Assembly (NCBI RefSeq): GCF_001905845.1
Contig: NZ_LIVZ01000001.1
Coordinates: 372,001-436,000 of the forward strand
Reading direction: 5' to 3'
Source of the DNA: Streptomyces sp. TSRI0107
GTDB taxonomy: Bacteria; Actinomycetota; Actinomycetes; Streptomycetales; Streptomycetaceae
DNA: 64,000 nucleotides
Part shown: positions 25,109-32,977 of the stretch, piece by piece
Layout of the letters: each line of letters begins with the position of its first letter
Numbering within the stretch: the stretch's first letter is position 1
Notes under the pieces: model-generated
Databases searched by the model: none
Told to the model about the DNA's origin: nothing
What the model saw: only the letters and a program-made list of their open reading frames with translations
Position numbers and translations under genes: made by a program

Positions 25109-26581
25109 ATGAACGGCACCACTGGCACCAACGGCACCACCGCCGGCTCGGTGATCGTCGTCGGCGCCGGCCCCACCGGCATGCTCCTCGCCGGTGACCT
25201 CGCCACCGCCGGCGTCCCCGTCACCCTCCTCGAAAAGCGCCCCGAGAAGATCAGCAACCTCTCCCGCGCGTTCGCCGTGCACGCCCGCACCCTCGAACAG
25301 CTCGACGCCCGCGGCCTCGCCGACGAACTGGAGGCCGTCGGCCGCCCCCTCGACCGCCTCGGCCTCTTCGGCAGCCTCACCATCGACCTGGGCACCCTGC
25401 CCTCCCGCTTCCGGCACGTCCTCATCACCCCGCAGTACGAGGTGGAGAAGATCCTGAAGCGGAGGGCGGTGGAGGCGGGCGTGGACTTCCGGTACGAGAC
25501 GGAGGTGACCGGCCTGAGCCAGGACGCGGACGGTGTGACGGTCGAGGTCACCGAGGCGGACGGCACGCCCGCGTCACTGCGCGCCGCGTACGTCGTCGGC
25601 GCCGACGGCATGCGCAGCGCCGTACGCACCGCCGTCGGGATCCCCTTCCCGGGCCACTCGGTGATCCGCTCGGTCGTCCTCGCGGACGTCCTGCTCGCCG
25701 AGCAGCCGGAAGGCCTGCTCACCGTCAACGCCGTCGGTGACGCCTTCGCCTTCATCGCGCCCTTCGGGGACGGCTACCACCGCGTCATCGGCTGGCACCG
25801 CGGCCGGAACGTCCCCGACGACACGCCCCTCGACCTGGCGGAGATCAAGGAGATCACCCGCCTCGCGCTGGGCCGCGACTACGGCATGCACGACGCCCGC
25901 TGGATGTCCCGCTTCCACAGCGACGAACGCCAGGCGCCCACCTACCGCATGGGCCGCGTCTTCCTCGCCGGGGACGCCGCGCACGTCCACAGCCCCGCCG
26001 GCGGCCAGGGCATGAACACCGGCATGCAGGACGCGGCCAACCTCGGCTGGAAGCTGGCGCAGGTGCTGCACGGCCACGCGGGCCCGGAACTCCTCGACAC
26101 CTACCAGTCCGAACGCCACCCCGTCGGCAAGGCGGTCCTGCGCAGCAGCGGCGGCATCGTCCGCCTCGCCATGGCCAAGCGCCCCTGGACCCTCGCCCTC
26201 CGCGCGGCCCTGACGAGCTTCCTCGACCACGCGGCCCCGGTCCGCCGCAGGGCCGTCGGTCAGATCACCGGCATCGGCTACCGCTACCCGGCACCCCGCG
26301 GCACCCACCCGCTGACGGGCACCCGCGTCCCGGACGTCGCCCTCGCCGGGGGCGGCCGCCTCTACGAGGCCCTGCGCGGCGGCCGGTTCGTCCTGATCGC
26401 GCCGGACGCGCACGACGCGGGCGACGGCCGCGAGGACCGCCTCACGACCGCCCGCTGGGCGAGCGACCGCCGTACGACCCTCCTCGTCCGCCCCGACGGC
26501 TACGCGGCCTGGGCATCGGAGTCGGCCACTTCGGCGGACGTGGAGGACGCCCTGGCCGCACATGTGGGCGGCAAGGCCTAG
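25109..26581 (+). CDS. FAD-dependent monooxygenase (PHBH/aromatic hydroxylase type)
   Basis: 490 residues from the ATG at 25109, with AGGAGG 5 bases upstream. The Rossmann motif VVGAGPTGMLLAGDLA binds FAD; YVVGADGMRSAVR is the DG motif and FLAGDAAHVHSPAGGQGMN the GD motif of group A flavoprotein hydroxylases. The C-terminal region is shorter than the full thioredoxin-like domain of phenol hydroxylases but resembles that of RdmE/PgaE-type polyketide and Rox-type rifampicin oxygenases. It should hydroxylate an aromatic or polyketide substrate with NAD(P)H and oxygen. It is divergent from the TetR gene and presumably controlled by it. Its TAG stop overlaps the stop of the convergent hydrolase gene. 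Confidence 0.9.
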   Translation: MNGTTGTNGTTAGSVIVVGAGPTGMLLAGDLATAGVPVTLLEKRPEKISNLSRAFAVHARTLEQLDARGLADELEAVGRPLDRLGLFGSLTIDLGTLPSRFRHVLITPQYEVEKILKRRAVEAGVDFRYETEVTGLSQDADGVTVEVTEADGTPASLRAAYVVGADGMRSAVRTAVGIPFPGHSVIRSVVLADVLLAEQPEGLLTVNAVGDAFAFIAPFGDGYHRVIGWHRGRNVPDDTPLDLAEIKEITRLALGRDYGMHDARWMSRFHSDERQAPTYRMGRVFLAGDAAHVHSPAGGQGMNTGMQDAANLGWKLAQVLHGHAGPELLDTYQSERHPVGKAVLRSSGGIVRLAMAKRPWTLALRAALTSFLDHAAPVRRRAVGQITGIGYRYPAPRGTHPLTGTRVPDVALAGGGRLYEALRGGRFVLIAPDAHDAGDGREDRLTTARWASDRRTTLLVRPDGYAAWASESATSADVEDALAAHVGGKA

Positions 26582-27318
26582 CCGAGCTGCCGGGCGAAGC
26601 GGCGGACGGCGTCGGTGAAGGCGTCCGGATCGTCGAAGTTCGAGAGATGTCCCGCCCGGGGGATCAGCTCGACGCGAGCGTCGGGATGCGCGCGGGCGAA
26701 GTCCGCCTCGCCGGTTCGGAAGACGGTGTCCTTCTCGCCGTTCAGGATCAGTACCGGAGCCTTCAGGCAGCGCATCGCGTCGGCGTCGAAGCGTCCCAGC
26801 ACCTCGCCCCAGGCGGCGGGCAGGGTGTGGAAGGCGTAACCGGCACGGATGGTCGCCTCGACCACCTCCGGCGGGTAGAGCCGCCGCAGCAACCGGTCGT
26901 TCCACCGGGCCAGCCGATGCTCCGGTATGCGCGGCACCAGCCCGGCGACCCACCGGTACGGCACGGCCCACGGACCGCGGGTGGAGGCGCTGGCTCCCGC
27001 GAGGACCAGCCCGCGCACGAGCTCCGGACGCCGCCGTGCGAACTCCAGCGAGGCGTACCCGCCGAGCGAGTGCCCGACGACCAGAGCCGGCCCGTGGCCG
27101 AGCGAGTCCACCGCGGACGCGATGACCTCGCTCGCGCTGTCCAGGCTCCAGGGCTGGGCCGAGCGCTTGCCGTGCCCGGGCAGGTCGACGGCGACGACCG
27201 GGAACTCGTCCCGGAGCGCGGCGAGCTGCGTGCTCCACTGCCCCGCGCTGAAACGCGTCCCGTGGACGAAGACGATCGGAACTGGCACTGCGTCTGGTAC
27301 CACGTCTGGTGCCGCCAT
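26578..27318 (-). CDS. Alpha/beta hydrolase
   Basis: 246 residues from the ATG at 27318, with GGGGGA just upstream; a GTG at 27330 is also in frame. The fold shows HGTRFSAGQW (oxyanion loop), nucleophile Ser in GHSLGG, ILNGEKD (acid) and GHLSNFDDP (catalytic His). It belongs to the broad esterase/lactonase/peroxidase group and the substrate cannot be named. It runs convergently into the monooxygenase gene, sharing the palindromic CTAG that encodes both stops, and lies 49 bp downstream of the MarR gene on the same strand. Confidence 0.88.
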   Translation of the reverse strand: MAAPDVVPDAVPVPIVFVHGTRFSAGQWSTQLAALRDEFPVVAVDLPGHGKRSAQPWSLDSASEVIASAVDSLGHGPALVVGHSLGGYASLEFARRRPELVRGLVLAGASASTRGPWAVPYRWVAGLVPRIPEHRLARWNDRLLRRLYPPEVVEATIRAGYAFHTLPAAWGEVLGRFDADAMRCLKAPVLILNGEKDTVFRTGEADFARAHPDARVELIPRAGHLSNFDDPDAFTDAVRRFARQLG

Positions 27319-27367
27319 CAATCCCCCCACCGGTGCCGACCAGCCGACTCTACGCGGGCGAAGGCGG

Positions 27368-27889
27368 CTACGCGGTCGCCGCCAGCAGCCGGCGCAGCAG
27401 GTCCGCCAGGTGGTCGGCCTGTTCGTCGGTGAGGGAGGCCAAGGCTTCCCGCTGGGTTTCGACGCCCGCGCCGACCGCCTGTTCGATGACGGACAGGCCC
27501 TCGTCGGTGAGGGTGACCTGGAGGCCGCGGCGGTCGTGGGGGTCGGGGGAGCGGCGGAGCAGGCCCGCGCGTTCGAGCTTGTCGAGGCGGCCGGTCATGC
27601 CGCCGGTGGTGAGCATCAGGGTGGCGGAGAGCTCGCGCGGGGAGAGGGTGTACGGCTCGCCGGAGCGGCGCAGGGTCGCCAGGACGTCGAACTCGCCCCG
27701 GGAGATGCCGAAGCGCGCGTACGCCTTCTCCGTGCGGTCGGCCATCGCGCGGGAGAGCCGGTAGACGCGGCCGAAGACCTCCATCGCGCGGGTGTCGAGG
27801 TCGGGGCGTACGGCGGCCCACTGCTCGATGATCGCGTCCACCGCGTCGGGGGCGGGCTCGCTCGGCTTGCTCTGGGCGCTCTGCGTCAT
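27368..27889 (-). CDS. MarR-family transcriptional regulator
   Basis: 173 residues from the ATG at 27889. The winged helix (about 55-120) includes YTLSPRELSATLMLTTGGMTGRLDKLERAGLL and the wing RSPDPHDRRGLQVTLT, both diagnostic of MarR. No ribosome site precedes the ATG; GATACT six bases upstream could be a -10 element of a leaderless mRNA. It is divergent from a DMT exporter gene, with a 46-bp palindrome between them, so it probably represses both itself and the exporter. Upstream in-frame codons to 27973 run through the palindrome and are unlikely to be coding. Confidence 0.9.
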   Translation of the reverse strand: MTQSAQSKPSEPAPDAVDAIIEQWAAVRPDLDTRAMEVFGRVYRLSRAMADRTEKAYARFGISRGEFDVLATLRRSGEPYTLSPRELSATLMLTTGGMTGRLDKLERAGLLRRSPDPHDRRGLQVTLTDEGLSVIEQAVGAGVETQREALASLTDEQADHLADLLRRLLAATA

Positions 27890-27930
27890 GGGAGGAGTAT
27901 CCGCTCTCGGACACTCGGTCGCAAGAAAGT

Positions 27931-27976
27931 AGCTTGACGGAAACTTGCTTAGCGCTAAGCTACTTTCCATCAAGCT
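27931..27976. promoter_or_regulatory. Large MarR operator palindrome
   Basis: A 46-bp imperfect palindrome centred on TTAGCGCTAA, with outer arms AGCTTGACGGAAA and TTTCCATCAAGCT. It lies 42 bp upstream of the MarR start and 50 bp upstream of the DMT start, placed to control both divergent promoters. Confidence 0.75.
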
Positions 27977-28026
27977 GACGTCGAGTCGATCTCCCGCGCA
28001 GCCCCCTCCGCTGAAGGGACCCGGTC

Positions 28027-28980
28027 ATGAAGCGGTCCGCGACCGTTCTGCTCACCGCCCTCGCCCCCGTCTCCTGGGGCACCACCTACGCCGTCACCAC
28101 CGAGTTCCTGCCGCCGGACCGCCCCCTCTTCACCGGTCTGATGCGGGCCCTGCCCGCCGGTCTGCTGCTGCTCGCCCTCGCCCGGGTGCTGCCGCGCGGC
28201 ATCTGGTGGGTGAAGGCGGCGGTGCTCGGCGCGCTCAACATCGGGGCCTTCTTCCCGCTGCTGTTCCTCTCGGCGTACCGGCTGCCGGGCGGCATGGCCG
28301 CGGTCGTCGGCTCGGTCGGGCCGCTGTTCGTCGTCGGGCTGTCCGCTCTGCTGCTGTCGCAGCGGCCCACCGCGCGGTCCGTGCTCGCCGGGGTCGCGGC
28401 GGCGTTCGGTGTCAGTCTCGTCGTGCTGAAGGCGGCCGGCGCCCTGGACACACTCGGTGTCCTCGCCGCCCTCGGCTCCACCGCCTCCATGTCCGCCGGA
28501 ACCGTCCTGACCAAGCGCTGGGGCCGTCCGGGCGGCGTCGGTCCGCTCGCCCTCACCGGCTGGCAGCTCACCGCCGGCGGGCTGATCATCGCCCCCGTCG
28601 CCTTCCTCGTCGAAGGCGCGCCGCCCGCCCTGGACGGCCCGGCCGTCGGCGGCTACCTCTACCTCGCGCTCGCCAACACCGCCGTCTCCTACTGGCTCTG
28701 GTTCCGCGGCATCGGACGGCTCAGCGCCACCCAGGTCACCTTCCTCGGTCCGCTCTCCCCGCTCACCGCGGCCGTCGTCGGCTGGGCCGCCCTCGGGCAG
28801 GCGCTGACGCCGGTGCAGCTGGCGGGCATGGCGCTGGCGTTCGGGGCGACGGTGGCCGGGCAGCTCGCGCCGCGCACGCCGGCGAAGCCCACCCCTGTCG
28901 TCGCGTCATCGTTCAGTTCTGCTGAAAAGAACCATCGAGAAGTTTCGATGGACGTGACAGGTTCCGCGCTGCGACGGTAG
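28027..28980 (+). CDS. EamA/DMT-family transporter
   Basis: 317 residues with ten predicted helices in two EamA repeats, opening TALAPVSWGTTYAVTTEFLP. GAAGGGAC lies about 7 bases before the ATG. DMT members of this kind export amino acids, nucleobases or drugs. It is divergent from the MarR gene across the shared palindrome. The last 25 residues (SFSSAEKNHREVSMD onward) are polar, unlike family C-termini, and are encoded by sequence containing an inverted repeat; the ancestral stop may have been lost so the gene reads through into the next regulatory region. Confidence 0.9.
   Translation: MKRSATVLLTALAPVSWGTTYAVTTEFLPPDRPLFTGLMRALPAGLLLLALARVLPRGIWWVKAAVLGALNIGAFFPLLFLSAYRLPGGMAAVVGSVGPLFVVGLSALLLSQRPTARSVLAGVAAAFGVSLVVLKAAGALDTLGVLAALGSTASMSAGTVLTKRWGRPGGVGPLALTGWQLTAGGLIIAPVAFLVEGAPPALDGPAVGGYLYLALANTAVSYWLWFRGIGRLSATQVTFLGPLSPLTAAVVGWAALGQALTPVQLAGMALAFGATVAGQLAPRTPAKPTPVVASSFSSAEKNHREVSMDVTGSALRR
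28932..28951. promoter_or_regulatory. Inverted repeat inside the 3' end of the first DMT gene
   Basis: CCATCGAGAAGTTTCGATGG, 7-bp perfect arms, 71 bp upstream of the second DMT gene. It looks like a regulator-binding site for the downstream gene, with the LysR two genes away one candidate; no binding evidence is available. Confidence 0.4.
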
Positions 28981-29022
28981 GTCCGCCCCGATCTCACCGA
29001 ACAAGCCGGCGAAAGGACCTCC

Positions 29023-29931
29023 GTGGCCGCCGTCCTGCACAGGACCAACCGCTCCACCACCACCCCGAGAACGGCCGCCCCCGTTCTCGGGATCGCCCTC
29101 GCCGCCCTCGCCACGGTCGTCTGGTCCGGCTCCTTCGTCACCTCACGTGCCCTGCACGACAGCGTCCCGCCCGTGCAGCAGGCGTTCTGGCGCTGGCTCG
29201 TGGCCCTCGCCGCGGTCGCCCCGTTCGGGGCCCGCCAGGCCTGGCGGCAGCGCGCGGTCATCAGGCGGCACCTCGGGTTCGTCGTCCTCGCGTCCCTGCT
29301 CGGCGTCACCGTCTACAACACGCTCGTCAACCAGGCCGGACTGACCACGTCCGCCGCCAACATGGGCATGATCATGGCCGCGTCGCCGGTGCTGATGGCG
29401 GTGTTCGAGCGGGTGGGCGGCGTCCGGCTCGGCGGCCGCCGGGTCGCCGGGCTGCTCATCGCCTGCGCCGGCGTCCTGCTGCTGATCGGCCGGGGCGGCG
29501 CCCACTTCGCCGCCGGCGACCTGTGGATGATCGCCGCCGCCTGCTGCTTCGGCTCGTACAGCGCCCTGCTCCGCCGCAAGCCCGCCGAACTGGGCGGTAC
29601 GGCCTTCCTGTTCACCACCTTCCTCATCGGCGCCGCCCTGCTGCTGCCCGCCCAGGGCGTCAGCCTCGCCGTGCAGGGCGGCTTCACGCCGACCGCCGGC
29701 ACGGTCCTGCCGCTGCTGTACGTCGGGATCGCCTCCTCGGCGGTCGCCTTCTTCGCCTGGAACCGGGCGATCGCCCTCGTCGGCCCGAGCCGCGCCGGGG
29801 TCGTCTACTACCTCCAGCCGGTCTGCGTGGCCCTCCTGTCCTGGGCGCTGCTGGGCGAGGCGACCGGCTGGCCGCAGTTCCTGTGCATGGGCCTGATCCT
29901 CGGTGGGGTCGTCCTGGGCGCGCGCCGCTGA
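29023..29931 (+). CDS. EamA/DMT-family transporter
   Basis: 302 residues from the GTG at 29023 (AAAGGAC upstream), with ten hydrophobic helices in two EamA repeats. Motifs LATVVWSGSFVTSRA and the repeat-2 region GDLWMIAAACCFGSYSALLRRKP are typical of RhaT/YedA-like exporters. It differs clearly from the preceding DMT protein, so the two are not a recent duplication. The substrate is unknown. A LysR gene follows 29 bp downstream on the same strand. Confidence 0.9.
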   Translation: MAAVLHRTNRSTTTPRTAAPVLGIALAALATVVWSGSFVTSRALHDSVPPVQQAFWRWLVALAAVAPFGARQAWRQRAVIRRHLGFVVLASLLGVTVYNTLVNQAGLTTSAANMGMIMAASPVLMAVFERVGGVRLGGRRVAGLLIACAGVLLLIGRGGAHFAAGDLWMIAAACCFGSYSALLRRKPAELGGTAFLFTTFLIGAALLLPAQGVSLAVQGGFTPTAGTVLPLLYVGIASSAVAFFAWNRAIALVGPSRAGVVYYLQPVCVALLSWALLGEATGWPQFLCMGLILGGVVLGARR

Positions 29932-29960
29932 GGCGGGGCCGCTCACGTAGGTTGGCCGCC

Positions 29961-30866
29961 ATGGCCGCCGAGTGGGACATCCGCAAGCTCCGGATCCTGC
30001 GCACCCTGCGCGAACGCGAGACCGTCACCGCGACGGCCGAGGCGTTGCGGATGACCCCGTCGGCCGTCTCCCAGCAGCTGACGAACCTCTCCCGCCAACT
30101 CGGCGTACCCCTGCTCCAGGCGCAGGGGCGGCGGGTGCGGCTCACCGACGCCGCCCGGCTCGTGCTCCGGCACGCGGAAGCGGTCTTCGAGCAACTGGAG
30201 CGCGCGGACGCCGAGTTGGCCGCCTACGCGCAGGGCGAGGTCGGCGAGGTCCGCGTCGGCGCCTTCTCCACGGCGGTGCCCGCACTGGTCGTACCGGCCG
30301 TACGGGCCCTGCGGGCGACGCACCCGGGCGTGACCGTACGCGTCCGGGAGGCCGAGGCGGGGGAGGCGTACGACCTCCTCGCCGCCCAAGACGTCGACCT
30401 CGCCCTCTCCCTCGCCGCCCAGGCCCCCACGGCGGCGGACCCCCGCTTCACCGTGCTGCCCCTGCTCGCCGACCCCCTGGACCTCGCCCTGCCGGACGGC
30501 CACCCGCTGGCCGCCGCACCGCGCCCGCGCCTCGCCGACCTCGCCGCCGAACCGTGGATCTTCGGCGGCAGCGGCCCCTGGTCGGACATCACCCGCGGCG
30601 CCTGCGAGGCGGCCGGGTTCAGCCCCGTCCAGGGGCACTCCGCGGCCGGCTGGACGGCGATCCTGGCGATGGTGGAGGCGGGGATGGGTGTCGCCCTGGT
30701 GCCGCGGATGGTGGGGGCGCGGCGCGCCGGGGTGGTGATGCGCGAACTCGCCGAGGACCGCCCGCACCGGCATGTGGTGGCGGCCGTACGCAAGGGCGCG
30801 GAGGAGGCACCGGCGGTGGGGAGGGTGCTGGGGGTGCTGCGGGAGGTGGCGGACACTTCGCCGTGA
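29961..30866 (+). CDS. LysR-family transcriptional regulator
   Basis: 301 residues from the ATG at 29961. The N-terminal HTH (KLRILRTLRERETVTATAEALRM ... SAVSQQLTNL) is followed by a type-2 periplasmic-binding fold co-inducer domain. TAGGTT at 29948-29953 lies seven bases before the ATG, so it may be made from a leaderless transcript separate from the DMT gene. The likely target is one or both DMT exporters. Its HTH starts directly at the N-terminus, the short form seen in many actinobacterial LysR proteins. Confidence 0.9.
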   Translation: MAAEWDIRKLRILRTLRERETVTATAEALRMTPSAVSQQLTNLSRQLGVPLLQAQGRRVRLTDAARLVLRHAEAVFEQLERADAELAAYAQGEVGEVRVGAFSTAVPALVVPAVRALRATHPGVTVRVREAEAGEAYDLLAAQDVDLALSLAAQAPTAADPRFTVLPLLADPLDLALPDGHPLAAAPRPRLADLAAEPWIFGGSGPWSDITRGACEAAGFSPVQGHSAAGWTAILAMVEAGMGVALVPRMVGARRAGVVMRELAEDRPHRHVVAAVRKGAEEAPAVGRVLGVLREVADTSP

Positions 30867-30938
30867 TCACCTGTTCGAACCTGGAGTTAAGATCACTTCC
30901 CTCAGGGGTGGGACGGGACGAAGATCACGGGGGCCGCG

Positions 30939-31499
30939 ATGCCGCGTCGGCGTGTGCGCAGAACTGCCGGTGTCATGAGTGCGCTGCTGCTCACGGCGGC
31001 GGTCGCCGGATGTTCCTCGAAGGAGGAGCTGCCCGACATGACCGGCTCGCAGCTCCAGAGGGCGCAGGACCGGGCGCAGAGCGCCGGGTTCACCAACCTC
31101 ACCTCCGAGGACGCCACCGGTCAGGGCCGCGCCCAGGTCTGGGACCGCAACTGGCGCGTCTGCTCGCAGGATCCGGAGCCCGGCGAGGCGGAACCCGACA
31201 CCCTCGTCGTCTTCCTGGTGGTCAAGGAGGGCGAGTCCTGTCCCGCATCCACCGAGGGCTATCTGGCCATGCCGGGCGACGAGATGCCCGCATACGCCGG
31301 CCGCAACCTCATGGACGCGATCGACCAGATGGCGGCCCTCACCGGCGACGTCACCGCGGTCGACGCCACCGGCAAGGGCCGTGGCACGGACAACGAGAAC
31401 GACTGGCGGGTGTGCGCCACGACCCCCGCCGCCGGGGAGACCATCGAGGACAGCGTGTTGTTCGAGGCCGTCCCCAACGGGGAGAAGTGTCCCGGCTAG
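30939..31499 (+). CDS. Lipoprotein with PASTA-like repeats
   Basis: 186 residues. A twin-Arg/Lys-type n-region, hydrophobic core and lipobox AVAGC (lipidated Cys about residue 25) mark an exported lipoprotein. The mature part has two PASTA-like units: LPDMTGSQLQRAQDRAQSAGF followed by WRVCSQDPEPGE, and MPAYAGRNLMDAIDQM followed by WRVCATTPAAGE. The Cys in each WRVC is matched by a second Cys (ESCP, EKCP), suggesting one disulfide per unit. The function is unknown; PASTA-like lipoproteins may bind peptidoglycan or act as sensors. The TAG stop lies within the CTAG target duplication of the adjacent MITE. Confidence 0.82.
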   Translation: MPRRRVRRTAGVMSALLLTAAVAGCSSKEELPDMTGSQLQRAQDRAQSAGFTNLTSEDATGQGRAQVWDRNWRVCSQDPEPGEAEPDTLVVFLVVKEGESCPASTEGYLAMPGDEMPAYAGRNLMDAIDQMAALTGDVTAVDATGKGRGTDNENDWRVCATTPAAGETIEDSVLFEAVPNGEKCPG

Positions 31500-31681
31500 G
31501 CTCTGTCGTTTGGGTCAGCCCGGTTGTGAGGGACGGTGCGTCCTGGCCGAGTCGAGCGGGGTCTGGTGCGTGCAGCTGCAAGGCGGAGGAGGGAGTCGAC
31601 GCGGCGCGTCGGCGACTGACGACAACGCGGCAGATGTGCGTGCCAGACCCTGCGACGCTGGGATGATCCAAACGACAGGGC
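31500..31681 (+). mobile_element. MITE copy A (IS5-type ends, CTAG target duplication)
   Basis: 182 bp bounded by CTAG on both sides (31496-31499 and 31682-31685). Its ends form terminal inverted repeats GGCTCTGTCGTTTGG and, in complement at the far end, GGCCCTGTCGTTTGG. No transposase is encoded. A CTAG duplication matches the YTAR targets of IS5-family elements. The copy at 32425-32606 is the same element in opposite orientation. Confidence 0.85.
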
Positions 31682-31716
31682 CTAGCGGTGCCGGACGCCG
31701 GTCGTGACGCGCCCGG

Positions 31717-32349
31717 TCAGGCGGCCTCCTCCACCACCCGTATCCCGAACCCGTACGACCCCAGCGCCTGCGCGATCCCGATGAACAGCAGGCTGTAGTG
31801 CTCCTGGCCGCGGGCCGTGGCGATGCCGCCGAGGTCGAGCAGCGAGTCGTCGGACCAGCCCAGGTCGCCCAGCAGTCCGGCGACCGTCCGCTTGGCCTCC
31901 GCGTCCTCGCCGGACAGGAACAGCGTGGACGGGCCCTGGACCGAGTCGGGCGCGATCATCAGCTTGCGGTCGATCGTGCAGAGCGTCTTGACGACCCGGG
32001 TCCGCGGGAAGGTCCGCTGGATCTCCTCGCCCAGGCTCTCCCCGAGGTGGGACAGCGAGCCGTCCTCGGTGAAGCCGACGGCCACGTCCAGCAGCACCTT
32101 CCCGGCCAGCGCGTCCGCGCCCACGGAGTGCAGCAGTTCCACGGACGCCGTGCCCGGCGTCGCGTTGACCACGACCGGCGCGTCCGCGACGGCCGAGGCG
32201 AGGCCGGCAACCGGTAATCCCTTCAGCTCGGCCCGCAGCCGGGCCTCCTCCGGCTGCCGCGAACCGATGACGACTTCATGACCGGCCCGCAGCCAGCCCT
32301 GGGCGAGGGCACGGCCCACAACGCCCGTTCCGAGAATGGCGATCTTCAT
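31717..32349 (-). CDS. NADPH-dependent F420 reductase-like protein
   Basis: 210 residues. The Rossmann start MKIAILGTGVVGRALAQGW and IGSR after strand 2 bind NADP(H). The rest (VVNATPG, LLDVAVGFTEDG, VVKTLCTIDRKLM) follows the F420:NADP oxidoreductase / pyrroline-5-carboxylate reductase-like fold. It would exchange hydride between NADPH and coenzyme F420 or act on a similar substrate; streptomycetes do make F420. It is the only gene between two inverted MITE copies. Members of this family without F420 activity exist, so the exact reaction is uncertain. Confidence 0.82.
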   Translation of the reverse strand: MKIAILGTGVVGRALAQGWLRAGHEVVIGSRQPEEARLRAELKGLPVAGLASAVADAPVVVNATPGTASVELLHSVGADALAGKVLLDVAVGFTEDGSLSHLGESLGEEIQRTFPRTRVVKTLCTIDRKLMIAPDSVQGPSTLFLSGEDAEAKRTVAGLLGDLGWSDDSLLDLGGIATARGQEHYSLLFIGIAQALGSYGFGIRVVEEAA

Positions 32350-32424
32350 GCCCCGACGGTACGGCGGCGGGGTGTAGGCCCGCGTCCCTCCATGGAGGGG
32401 TTCGCCATACCCCGTGAGTCCTAG

Positions 32425-32606
32425 GCCCTGTCGTTTGGATCATCCCGGCGTCGCGGGGTCTGGCACGCACATCTGCCGCGTTGTCGTCAGTCGCCGACGC
32501 GCCGCGTCGACTCCCTCCTCCGCCTTGCAGCTGCACGCACCAGACCCCGCTCGACTCGGCCAGGACGCACCGTCCCTCACAGCCGGGCTGATCCAAACGA
32601 CAGAGC
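32425..32606 (-). mobile_element. MITE copy B, inverted relative to copy A
   Basis: 182 bp flanked by CTAG (32421-32424 and 32607-32610). Read on the minus strand, I count about four mismatches against copy A, or roughly 98% identity. Same terminal inverted repeats and no coding capacity. It abuts a decayed Old Yellow Enzyme fragment. Confidence 0.85.
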
Positions 32607-32619
32607 CTAGGCCGTCCGA

Positions 32620-32886
32620 CGGGGCGGGCCCTGCGCGCGCCGTCCCGCCACGAGTGCCCGGGCACCTTCGTCCTCAACCCGTTCACCGGCACGGAGCCAC
32701 CGGCCCCGACGCGCTGGAGCTGATCGAGGACGGCACCGCAGACCTGATCGCCTAAGGGGCCTCTTCCCCGCCAACCCCGACCTGCCCGCCCGGCTTGCCG
32801 CCGGCGGCCCCTTCAACCCGCCCGACCGCGCCACGTCCTTCGGCGGTGACCACCGCGGCTACACCGACTACCCGGCCCTCGGCTGA
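32620..32886 (+). pseudogene. Decayed C-terminal fragment of an Old Yellow Enzyme (alkene reductase)
   Basis: Reading across frames gives CPGTFVLNPFTGTEP, then TGPDALELIEDGTADLIA, then LFPANPDLPARLAAGG and DRATSFGGDHRGYTDYPALG followed by TGA. This is the conserved C-terminus of NemA-type flavin alkene reductases. A one-base loss after GAGCC (about 32695), a nonsense TAA (32753-32755) and a second frameshift directly after it break the frame. The N-terminal two-thirds are absent and MITE copy B stops about 10 bp before the recognisable part. Clearly non-functional. Confidence 0.78.
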
Positions 32887-32922
32887 CGTGCGAGTGGTTG
32901 TCCGGACAGGTGAGCAGCGGAA

Positions 32923-32951
32923 GGGGCGCCCGGTGCGACACCGGGCGCCCC
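32923..32951. terminator. Terminator of the first aminopeptidase N gene
   Basis: GGGGCGCCCGGTG (32923-32935) pairs perfectly with CACCGGGCGCCCC (32939-32951) over 13 bp with a 3-nt loop, 26 bp past the stop of the minus-strand pepN. It could also stop read-through from the pseudogene side. Confidence 0.85.
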
Positions 32952-32977
32952 GTCGGCGCGACAGGACGTGAAGGCGC

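Noticed and set aside
24978..26581. TetR/FAD monooxygenase pair as the edge of a polyketide cluster
   Set aside because: No polyketide synthase, NRPS or tailoring genes are nearby; the pair looks like an isolated detoxification or resistance unit.
31496..32610. Composite transposon carrying the F420-reductase-like gene
   Set aside because: No transposase and no CTAG duplication unique to the outer ends of the block as a unit; each copy has its own duplication, so two separate insertions explain it better.
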